A stretch of 15,226 nt of DNA from Verrucomicrobiota bacterium (lineage in GTDB: Bacteria; Verrucomicrobiota; Verrucomicrobiia; Limisphaerales; J093): the NCBI GenBank assembly GCA_029907285.1, contig JARYMD010000055.1, positions 1 through 15,226 on the forward strand. The letters are read 5' to 3'. Both the position numbers and the translations under genes were made by a program. The notes beneath the pieces are model-generated. The model was not told where the DNA came from. It saw nothing but the letters and a program-made list of their open reading frames with translations, and ran no database searches. Position 1 is the stretch's first letter. Every line of letters begins with the position of its first letter. Positions 7,101 to 13,465 of this stretch are shown here, one piece after another.

Positions 7101-9652
7101 CGTTTTACTGCAAACCCCGCAACGGAAAGCTCACCCCTGCGGCGCTCTGGGATTTCGATCGAGCCTTCGGGATGTACTCGGCCGATGGCGACTACCGCGG
7201 GTTCAATCCATCTCGTTGGCGATCGGCCGGCATGGACGGCGGCACAGACCCGTTCAACCCATGCAACACGTTCGATAATCCATGGTACGGGCGTTTGTTC
7301 ACCGACCCGGATTTCTGGCAGCGGTGGATCGATCGATATCAGGAGCTGCGCCGGACCACATACAGCTCCTCGAACATAACAGCGTTGATCAATCGATACG
7401 CCGACGAGGTGAACGAAGCCACTGCACGTGAATACGCAAGGTGGCGTGGCTCGGGCAGCTCAGACACCACCCCCAACCAGGGCCGAATCAGCGCAGACGG
7501 CTGGACTTACACGTTCCCAACGCCGGGCACATGGGCGGCACAAGTCGAGTTCATCAAGGTCTGGTTCACCAATCGCCTGACGTTCATGGACACCAATTTC
7601 CTTGCACCGCCCACGCTGAGTCTTCCCGGCGGCAAAGTCCCTTATGGCACCGGGGTCACACTCGCTCCAGCCGCGAAACCGGGGAGTTCAGTGCTGTACA
7701 CACTCGATGGCCAAGACCCCCGTCTGCCTGGCGGTGCGATCTCGCCCGCTGCATTGTCGAGCAGTTCTCCGGTGACGCTCACCATCACCGGCAATGTGTG
7801 GGTCACGGCGCGCTCATACAACCCGGCACACCGCAATCTCACCGGCCCCAACAACCCGCCCATCTCCAGCCCATGGTCGGGCCCTGTCAGCGCGTCGTAC
7901 TATTCGACCGTGCCCGACCTGCGCATCACGGAGATCATGTATCATCCCGCAAAGGCTGCATCAGGCGACACTGATCCCGGCGACTTCGAGTATCTCGAGC
8001 TGGCCAACGTCGGTAGCAAGCCTCTGAGTCTCGTCGGGTTCAAGGTCACCAAGGGTATCGATTTCACGTTCACCGGCGCCAGCCAGCTAACCAGCCTCAA
8101 TCCCGGTGAGCGCGTGCTGATCGTGCGAAACCTCGCCGCCTTTGCCTCCAGCTACCCATTCGCAACCAATCGCGTTGCTGGCGAGTTCACTGGCCAACTC
8201 GACAATGCGGGCGAAGGCATCGCCCTTGTTGGTCCTTTGGGCGAACTGATCCACGATTTCGTCTTCGACAACCGCTGGTATCCGATCACCGACGGTTTCG
8301 GTTTCTCCTTGGTGATCAACGACGAGCAAGCACCCCCGGACCGTTGGATTGACCAAGCCCAATGGCGGCCCAGCGCACACGACGGGGGTTCCCCCGGTGC
8401 ACCGGACCCCCAACCTACCGTGAACCCAACCGTGATCGTGAACGAAGTCCTTTCCAACCCCATCGCGCCGGAGGACGACGCGATCGAGCTGTGGAACCCA
8501 AACCCAACAGCGGTGGATTTGAGTTACTGGTACGTCACTGACGACCCCGACACGCCGCGCAAATTCATGATCCCGCCCGGCACCCGCATTCCCGGGGGCG
8601 GCTTCATGGTCTTCCACCGCGCAACCTCCTTTGGCGTCCCGGGTACATTGAATGCCCTGAACAAGACCAACCAAGCCTTCGGTCTGAGCGCTGACGGCGA
8701 AGCCGCCTTCCTATTCTCCGGCGATGCGCAGGGTTATCTCACGGGTTACTACGACGGATTCGAGTTTGGCCCCGCAGCACCAGGCGTGACCTTTGGCCGC
8801 CACACCAACAGCGTCGGTCAGGTGATGACCGTGCCATTAAGTCAGAGCACACTCGGCAGCGACAACGCCCCGCCACTGATCGGCCCGGTAGTCATCAGCG
8901 AAATCATGTGCGCACCGCCTGACCTTGTCATCGGCGGCCTTGCGTCGCCGAACGCGCGCGATGAGTTCCTTGAATTGCAGAACATCAGCTCAGAGGCTGT
9001 GCTGCTCTACGACCCTGACAACCCCGCAAACACGTGGAGAATCGACGGCGGCGTGAATTTTGCGTTCCCGCCGGCAACCGTGATGCCGCCGCATTCATCC
9101 CTGTTGGTCGTGAGTTTCAGCCCTGAAACCGAGCTGGATGCGCTGGCAGCATTCCGGACAACATACGGTCTGACGAATAGCGTGCCCATCTATGGACCAT
9201 TCAGCGGCCGCTTAAACAACGCCGGTGAGGCCATCGAGCTATATCAGCCCGGCGCGCCGAACCCGAACACGCAGGTCGCACCATTGATCTTGATTGACCG
9301 GGTCAAGTACGACACGGCCATTCCATGGCCCGATGGCGCCAATCGCACAGGCGCAAGTCTGCAGAGAATAGACTCGAACGCTTTTGGCAATGACCCGGCC
9401 AATTGGATTGCCGCACGGCCAACACCAGGCCAATCTCTCGTCCCCAGACTGATGATTCGCGTCCAGACCGGAATGATTATTCTCGAGTGGGAGGATTCGC
9501 CCTTCAATTGGGAGCTCGAAGAAACCACCGAACTTAAGCCCCCAATCGAATGGCGCGCGTCGAGTGCGCTGCCTGTTTTCAGCGAGGGATGGTGGCATGC
9601 GCTCGTACCCCAGTCCGCCGCCACGATCTATTTCCGTCTGAAAGGCCCATAG
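4190..9652 (+). CDS. Secreted CotH kinase family protein with lamin-tail, Ig-like and chitobiase-C-like domains
   Basis: The frame is open from ATG 4040, but a typical signal peptide (MAQPKKSGAGVTG, then LMLLCALWLNLAA) begins at ATG 4190, which I take as the start (1820 residues). Domains, numbered from 4190: an unrecognised N-terminal beta-rich module (about 31-254), an Ig-like domain (256-351), an SbsA-type Ig-like domain (351-447), lamin-tail-like 1 (454-579), chitobiase-C-like (604-686), CotH kinase (about 694-1100), a second chitobiase-C-like domain (1142-1237), lamin-tail-like 2-4 (1242-1407, 1413-1562, 1563-1748) and a short C-terminal tail. CotH landmarks are RRGQATRWLPK (749-759), GLYVLEEK (843-850) and WDFDRAFG (987-994). 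CotH proteins are atypical protein kinases, known from spore coats; here the enzyme is exported, so its targets are probably extracellular. There is no visible anchor or TM segment after the signal. The long beta-domain series suggests binding to a surface or polymer. No clear Shine-Dalgarno is seen. Confidence 0.92.
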   Translation: MAQPKKSGAGVTGLMLLCALWLNLAAHGQLTLVWTAFNDHYAGPATGQYTTAWNVFGTASGALGNEGPLMDSATGAVLPVRLTISSSGTVSQGSASGAPGAGTPAYEVFTGHIDWGSDDKPHAPLVNPGAVIDYTFTGLDPNKRYGFVGTGVRGGVGGSYALRWSLVELLDAESFKPAHSTGAAAYTNGLAATQVAINTGQNSTTGDYAAWEEIDPGADGSFTIRCSYYSGPIPTGTAGGPYCYGLMALRLQEFNVSPVPAAITTHPTNQTVLEGAAASFKVVVWGNPWPSVQWYRDGAPIEGATNLTLSLPAVSMSDDQAAFYAVASNWVAGTSCMATSLVARLTVQPDLTPPVVVSVLPAANATVSSLKTIEVFFNKPVTNVDASDLLINGSEASQVQMLTPAQYLFSFAQPPPGTVQVAWDTDHRITDLTSSANPFGGGSWTYRLATNLIYAVLINEFMAANRYFLRDEDGDYSDWIELYNSASVSVPLEGCYLTDNSRRLTMWRFPSITMPPKSYLLVWASGKNRASPTSPLHTNFQLDKDGGYLALVMPDGTNVVSAFTPTYPPQHTDVSYGRDRSDPSLLGFFTSPTPRAANSTAGASFAPEVRFSRDSGTFTTPFSLSLSTTSTNAEIRYTLGTNAPTASSELYKQPILITNTLQVRARAFMAGRLPSDIQSRAYLYLDPTTTNVTQFTSPLPIVVFHNYGKGQVPYSDPGQFSLIQVFEPRNGRSALTNAPDLAVMGTIHRRGQATRWLPKMSLRVETIDEYGDNKNVPMAGFPADDDWVFYAINGYDKVLMHNPLSHELYRQLGRYSSRTRFVEVFIKDDSGPPGPITAADYNGLYVLEEKVKIHKQRVDIDELQDENTTPPSVTGGYLFSIDKDGDWPPLYAANSSMWYIDPDAATISTPQRAPQMQYITDYLNAFYSALTGPSWTNPVTGYAAYIDVPAFIDFHLHQTLVFNVDMLRISTFYCKPRNGKLTPAALWDFDRAFGMYSADGDYRGFNPSRWRSAGMDGGTDPFNPCNTFDNPWYGRLFTDPDFWQRWIDRYQELRRTTYSSSNITALINRYADEVNEATAREYARWRGSGSSDTTPNQGRISADGWTYTFPTPGTWAAQVEFIKVWFTNRLTFMDTNFLAPPTLSLPGGKVPYGTGVTLAPAAKPGSSVLYTLDGQDPRLPGGAISPAALSSSSPVTLTITGNVWVTARSYNPAHRNLTGPNNPPISSPWSGPVSASYYSTVPDLRITEIMYHPAKAASGDTDPGDFEYLELANVGSKPLSLVGFKVTKGIDFTFTGASQLTSLNPGERVLIVRNLAAFASSYPFATNRVAGEFTGQLDNAGEGIALVGPLGELIHDFVFDNRWYPITDGFGFSLVINDEQAPPDRWIDQAQWRPSAHDGGSPGAPDPQPTVNPTVIVNEVLSNPIAPEDDAIELWNPNPTAVDLSYWYVTDDPDTPRKFMIPPGTRIPGGGFMVFHRATSFGVPGTLNALNKTNQAFGLSADGEAAFLFSGDAQGYLTGYYDGFEFGPAAPGVTFGRHTNSVGQVMTVPLSQSTLGSDNAPPLIGPVVISEIMCAPPDLVIGGLASPNARDEFLELQNISSEAVLLYDPDNPANTWRIDGGVNFAFPPATVMPPHSSLLVVSFSPETELDALAAFRTTYGLTNSVPIYGPFSGRLNNAGEAIELYQPGAPNPNTQVAPLILIDRVKYDTAIPWPDGANRTGASLQRIDSNAFGNDPANWIAARPTPGQSLVPRLMIRVQTGMIILEWEDSPFNWELEETTELKPPIEWRASSALPVFSEGWWHALVPQSAATIYFRLKGP

Positions 9653-9704
9653 ACCGCGCGCTTCACATTGTGGTGCATCTCTAAACCTCAAATATTGTGT
9701 CTGT

Positions 9705-10042
9705 CACTCTATTCATTCACCAAATGCGGTGCGTCGTGGGAAGGATACATCATCGAGGAAACACTGCGCGTGGGTGAGCCGGATGCAGCGTATTTCTGGG
9801 CCACGCATCAAGGGGCGGGAATTGATCTTGTGCTGCAAAAGGCGGGTCGGTTGTATGGTGTGGAATGCAAACGTGTGGATGCGCCAACGCTGACCCGTTC
9901 GATGCGCATTGCATTGGCAGACTTGGAGCTGGAGCGCATTGCTGTGGTTTATCCAGGTACGAAGCGGTTTGCTTTGCATGAGCGAGTCGAGGCTGTACCA
10001 CTGGCAGCCATGGTGGATGGAATGAAAGGTTTGTTCCCATGA
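9705..10042 (+). pseudogene. C-terminal remnant of a DUF4143-type AAA ATPase (ATP-binding protein)
   Basis: The recognisable part starts around KCGASWEGYIIEE and runs to the TGA at 10042, about 110 residues. It matches the C-terminal end of AAA/DUF4143 ATPases, including the PD-(D/E)XK-like core (ID, then ExK in GVECKR) and the ending VVYPG....L.ERVEAVPLAA. Full members are about 370-400 residues with an N-terminal Walker ATPase, which is absent here. No ATG precedes the homologous part; the only upstream starts are rare TTG codons. It begins just 52 bases after the CotH stop, in the same frame as that stop, which I take as chance. It is best read as a decayed fragment left by a deletion or insertion. 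Expression as a stand-alone small protein is unlikely but not excluded. Confidence 0.75.
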
Positions 10043-10087
10043 GCCGGAGGTTTCGCTGGATATGCCAGATGAGGATATGTGATGGAT

Positions 10088-10103
10088 TGGCCGGTGAGAT
10101 TTC
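10088..10103 (+). repeat. 16-bp sequence, left copy of a long-range inverted repeat
   Basis: TGGCCGGTGAGATTTC at 10088-10103 is the exact reverse complement of 14954-14969. The two copies bracket the ADP-ribosylglycohydrolase, nagA-like and ceramidase-like genes. A chance match of this length somewhere in a window this size is uncommon but not negligible (order of several percent). Confidence 0.45.
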
Positions 10104-10104
10104 C

Positions 10105-10122
10105 AGCCCGGAATCGCGGGCT
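10105..10122. repeat. Small hairpin AGCCCG/CGGGCT in the gap before the ADP-ribosylglycohydrolase gene
   Basis: Six-base arms AGCCCG (10105-10110) and CGGGCT (10117-10122) flank a GAATCG loop. The hairpin lies 63 bases after the stop of the ATPase remnant and 68 bases before the next ATG. There is no T-run, so a terminator role is doubtful. It adjoins a 16-base sequence (10088-10103) that recurs inverted at 14954-14969. Confidence 0.35.
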
Positions 10123-10190
10123 TGACCGTGCCTGATCGGCCTGCGACAAAGTTGTCCGCCTAACAAGCGAATGACATCGCGTGTCCAATT

Positions 10191-11876
10191 ATGAAACTGA
10201 GCGTTTTTCCTTTTGCCATTGGGTTTGTGGCGTCGTGGTTTGCCATCACGAGTCACTGCGCAGAGACCGTCAGTTATCGGAGGCTGCCCCTGACCGAATA
10301 CCGCAACAAGATGAAAGCGGGTTGGATCGGCCAGATCGTTGGCGTTTCATGGGGCGGTCCGACGGAGTTCAAGTGGCAGGACAAAATCATCCCCGCAGAC
10401 AAAATGCCGGTGTGGAAACCGGAGATGATCAATGACGCTTTTGGCCAGGATGATCTCTACGTCGAGATGACTTTTCTGAGGACGCTCGAGCAGTACGGGT
10501 TGGACGTGTCAATCCGGCAAGCCGGCATCGACTTCGCAAACACGCGGTATCCCCTCTGGTGCGCGAACAATGCCGGCCGCACAAACCTGCGCAAGGGCGT
10601 CGCGCCCCCCGATTCAAGCCATCCCAAGTTCAACAGATGCCCAAACGACATTGACTATCAGATCGAGGCGGATTACTCGGGTCTGATCGCACCCGGCATT
10701 CCACAGGCCGCAGTTGATCTCGGCGAAAAATTTGGTCGTTTGATGAATTACGGCGACGGCATGTACGCAGGCCAGTTCGTCGGCGCAATGTACGCCGCCG
10801 CGTTCTTCGAAAACCAGCCGACAAAGATAGTCGAGACCGCGCTCGCGGCGATTCCCGCCGAAAGCCAGTATGCCGAAATGGTCCGCGATGTCCTGGCCTG
10901 GTACAAGGCCGCACCAAATGACTGGCAAAAGGGATGGGAGAAATGCCAGGAGAAATACCGGCGAAATCCTGAATACCAAAAAGCGTCCAACGGCGGCATC
11001 GATTGCAAGATCAATGGCGCTTATGTGTTGCTTGGGTTGTTGTACGGCAAGGGCGATCCGGATCAGACCGTCCTGATTTCCTCCCGAAGCGGCATGGATT
11101 CAGACTGCAACCCGTCCACCGCAGCGGGTGTCTTGTTCACATCGATTGGTTTTGCCGAGTTACCGGAGCGTTTCCGGACGGGGCTGGATCAGGATCGCAA
11201 GTTCAGTCACACCGATTACAACTTCCCTGGCTTGATCGCAGTGTGCGAGAAGCTCGCGCGGCAGATTGTGACGCGTTACGGCGGACATATTGAACAATTG
11301 CCGGGAGGCGAAGAGGTGTTTGTCATCCCAGTGCAGTCTCCCAAACCGAGTCGGTTGGAATTGAGCTGGGCGCCGGGGCCGATCGCCAACAGCCGGTTCA
11401 CGCCGGAGGAAATGGCCAAGATAGTCGTTGGCAATGCACCGGAAAAAGTCAAAGAAGCTCTGGCCAAGTTCGCTCCTGGCTGGCAAATCGATAATTGCGG
11501 GCCTGACATGGACCCCGGCCTTCGCGAAGAGTGGCAGGGGCGAAAGAAGGTCTTTGTTTCACACCCGCTTGATCCGCAGACCGGCTGTGTGCTGAGCCGA
11601 ACGATCAATGTGCCCGCCGGACAGACAACCCAGCTCAGATTGATTGTCGGACACGATCCGCAGGGCGATTTTGATCTGATTGTTCGCGTGGCAGGCGAGG
11701 AACGGCTGCGCACACCGGTCAGTGCTCGGACCGCGACAGACGGTCATTGGCTGCCGGTTACAGTGGACCTGACACCTTTTGCGGGGAAGACAGTAAAGGT
11801 CGAGCTCGTTAATGAGCCGACCGGTTGGGCTTACGAAGCCGCCTATTGGGCTGAAATCGCGGTCGAAAGCAGGTAG
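10191..11876 (+). CDS. Secreted ADP-ribosylglycohydrolase (ADP-ribosylation/crystallin J1) family protein
   Basis: 561 residues from ATG 10191. Residues 1-24 form a signal peptide (MKLS, hydrophobic core, cut near SHCA/ET); the Cys does not fit a lipobox. The catalytic all-helical family domain covers about 35-370: the opening EYRNKMKAGWIGQIVG, an acidic pair D87-D88 in GQDDLYVEMTF (place of the usual TDDT motif) and GMDSDCNP at 301-308 (place of the usual D-x-D metal motif). These acidic residues bind the dinuclear Mg centre in characterised members. A C-terminal beta-sandwich-like domain (about 465-558) looks like a carbohydrate-binding or galactose-binding-like fold. Known enzymes remove ADP-ribose from proteins or small molecules in the cytoplasm; export of this one makes a different substrate, possibly a glycoside, likely (inference). 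It converges on the nagA-like gene with a 136-base gap in which I see no clear terminator or gene. Confidence 0.88.
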   Translation: MKLSVFPFAIGFVASWFAITSHCAETVSYRRLPLTEYRNKMKAGWIGQIVGVSWGGPTEFKWQDKIIPADKMPVWKPEMINDAFGQDDLYVEMTFLRTLEQYGLDVSIRQAGIDFANTRYPLWCANNAGRTNLRKGVAPPDSSHPKFNRCPNDIDYQIEADYSGLIAPGIPQAAVDLGEKFGRLMNYGDGMYAGQFVGAMYAAAFFENQPTKIVETALAAIPAESQYAEMVRDVLAWYKAAPNDWQKGWEKCQEKYRRNPEYQKASNGGIDCKINGAYVLLGLLYGKGDPDQTVLISSRSGMDSDCNPSTAAGVLFTSIGFAELPERFRTGLDQDRKFSHTDYNFPGLIAVCEKLARQIVTRYGGHIEQLPGGEEVFVIPVQSPKPSRLELSWAPGPIANSRFTPEEMAKIVVGNAPEKVKEALAKFAPGWQIDNCGPDMDPGLREEWQGRKKVFVSHPLDPQTGCVLSRTINVPAGQTTQLRLIVGHDPQGDFDLIVRVAGEERLRTPVSARTATDGHWLPVTVDLTPFAGKTVKVELVNEPTGWAYEAAYWAEIAVESR

Positions 11877-12012
11877 GATTGCGCAAGTGCATCTGCTGTT
11901 CTGTGGAATTGGCTGCAACTTTGTCGCTGCCTTTGTACCCACTCTTGCCGGCGGTCTTGCGGTTGATGACGCGCGGCTGACTTGCGATTATAGATCACGG
12001 GTCGTTCGGACG

Positions 12013-13170
12013 TCACGTGATTGCAAGGGGCGCGTATTCTTTCCCGCCTACAAATGGCCTGTACCCGTCTATCCTGCCGTCCTCGGATGTCTTAATGAGG
12101 CAGAAGTCGGCTGGCATGCCAGGAGTGAGGTCGATCGGCAACGCCATCAATTCTGCCGGGCCCAGGCTGTAATTCGCCCACGCCGATTGCCATGGGCAAC
12201 CGAGCATTTGCGCTGCACGCGAGACACCTGCGATCGGACACAGAGATGACCCTGCGTACTGCGATGTTCCGGGCATTCGAACCACTCCATCAGTGCCAAC
12301 GTCTATTTCGATCTCCCGGAGTTTGTATCTGCCGGGCGGCATCCCCGCCGCAGCCATGGCATCAGAGATGTACACGATCGAGCGGGTCTGCTTGACCCTG
12401 TGAATGATTCTGAACAACGGCGGCGCAACGTGAATGCGATCGGGAATGACAGTGACCACAAGGTCTGATTGGTCAAGAACGCGCCATGTGATGTTGTCGT
12501 GCCTGTCCCAGAGCGGCGGGCAGCCATTGCCGATGTGCGTGAATGCTGTTGCACCGGCGCGCATGGCTTCAGCGAGAGTCTCCGCAGAAGCATCTGTGTG
12601 GCCAAGGAACACCTTTATGCCCATTGAAACCGCCATTCTGATGGCTTCGATAGCGCCGGTGCGCTCCGGTGCGAGGGTGAGGATGACACGATCTTTGCCG
12701 GTGGCAGCACGCAACTGGCGGATGTGGACGGGGGTGGGGTCTGCAAGACAATTGGGATCGTGAGCGCCGTAAAAGCCGGGTTTCGAAGAAAGAAAAGGTC
12801 CTTCGATGTGCCAGCCGATTACGGCATGGTTCAGGAGAGGCGACGTTGCGCAGATTTGGCGGAGAGTTGTCAGGCGTTCGATCAGGCGCGGCCATTCTTC
12901 GGTTACCAGCGTCAGCATGAACCTCGAGCAACCAGCCTGATGCAGGCCGTTGACCGCGCGTTCCAGTTGTTCGCGGTCGAGGAGGTCGCTTTGGAAATCG
13001 ATCCCGAGAAAGCCGTTGACCTGCAAGTCGATCAACCCGGGCGCGATCCACCACCCGTTGGTCTCGGCACCGAGCGCATCTTCCCTTTCGGTGATGATTC
13101 CATTGTCAAACCTGAGGCGGATTGTGTCGTTTGACCAACAATCCCTTGCGATTACATCGCCTCGTGTCAT
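12013..13170 (-). CDS. nagA: N-acetylglucosamine-6-phosphate deacetylase-like amidohydrolase
   Basis: 385 residues from ATG 13170. The frame is open further upstream to 13434, but those 88 codons are low-complexity Arg/Ala-rich and overlap hairpin repeats, and MTRGDVIARD matches the usual NagA length (about 380). Metal and catalytic residues align with E. coli NagA: E123 in HIEGPF, H191 in GHTDAS, H212 in THIGNG, catalytic D270 in SDAMAAAG, substrate H247 in DRIHVA, and the opening PGLIDLQVNG. NagA removes the acetyl group from GlcNAc-6-phosphate in the cytoplasm to give glucosamine-6-phosphate. Here the usual THLFNAM loop is replaced by THIGNGCPPL followed by RHDN..W, marking a divergent branch, so the exact substrate is uncertain. 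No signal peptide is present. It lies downstream of the ceramidase-like gene on the same strand, 295 bases away, with REP-like hairpins between. Confidence 0.82.
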   Translation of the reverse strand: MTRGDVIARDCWSNDTIRLRFDNGIITEREDALGAETNGWWIAPGLIDLQVNGFLGIDFQSDLLDREQLERAVNGLHQAGCSRFMLTLVTEEWPRLIERLTTLRQICATSPLLNHAVIGWHIEGPFLSSKPGFYGAHDPNCLADPTPVHIRQLRAATGKDRVILTLAPERTGAIEAIRMAVSMGIKVFLGHTDASAETLAEAMRAGATAFTHIGNGCPPLWDRHDNITWRVLDQSDLVVTVIPDRIHVAPPLFRIIHRVKQTRSIVYISDAMAAAGMPPGRYKLREIEIDVGTDGVVRMPGTSQYAGSSLCPIAGVSRAAQMLGCPWQSAWANYSLGPAELMALPIDLTPGMPADFCLIKTSEDGRIDGYRPFVGGKEYAPLAIT

Positions 13171-13220
13171 GCGCCGACGATATGCTCTTGCTGAAGCCAA
13201 TGGCAAGTGGACACGTTGAC

Positions 13221-13366
13221 GGGAGTGCGGGCATTCTTGCCCGCCCAGGAGCGCGGCGATTCTTCGCCGCACCCGGCCGGTGAACGATCGGACGCCGGAT
13301 TCGTGTGATGGAAGCTCGTGCAAGATCAGTAGTCGGGTTGATGCGGCCGAGACGGCCGCGCTCCCG
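13221..13366. repeat. Cluster of three REP-like hairpins with GGAG foot, in inverted arrangement
   Basis: Hairpin A (stem GCGGGC/GCCCGC, 13227-13244) and hairpin B (GCGGCG/CGCCGC, 13253-13270) lie in the plus sense and share the identical loop ATTCTT. Hairpin C (GCGGCCG/CGGCCGC, 13343-13359) lies in the minus sense. On its own strand each is preceded by GGAG then T or C. The outer GCGG/CCGC pairs are constant and the inner pairs change together, so complementarity is preserved while the sequence drifts. REP elements with a GTAG or GGAG foot next to a palindrome are mobilised by RAYT (TnpA-REP) transposases; none is in this window. The cluster fills most of the 295-base gap between the ceramidase-like and nagA-like genes. 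If transcribed it would form stable stem-loops in the 3' region of the ceramidase-like mRNA. Confidence 0.75.
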
Positions 13367-13465
13367 GCGCCGTTTCCTTCTCCGACGCGCCGACAGGAGA
13401 TTCCCGGGTTGGGCGGGCAGCAATCGTCGGTCAAAACTGCAGCTCCGACAGCGCTTTTCGGGGCG

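Noticed and set aside
9653..10042. Read-through fusion of the CotH protein to the ATPase remnant
   Set aside because: The frames coincide after the TAG, but nothing indicates suppression and a one-in-three frame match is expected by chance.
10150..10175. Integron attC-like GCCTAAC motif
   Set aside because: No matching GTTAGGC partner or integrase was found nearby.
13171..13434. 88-codon N-terminal extension of the NagA-like gene
   Set aside because: It crosses the REP-like hairpins, is Arg/Ala-rich and lacks homology; NagA proteins start where ATG 13170 puts it.
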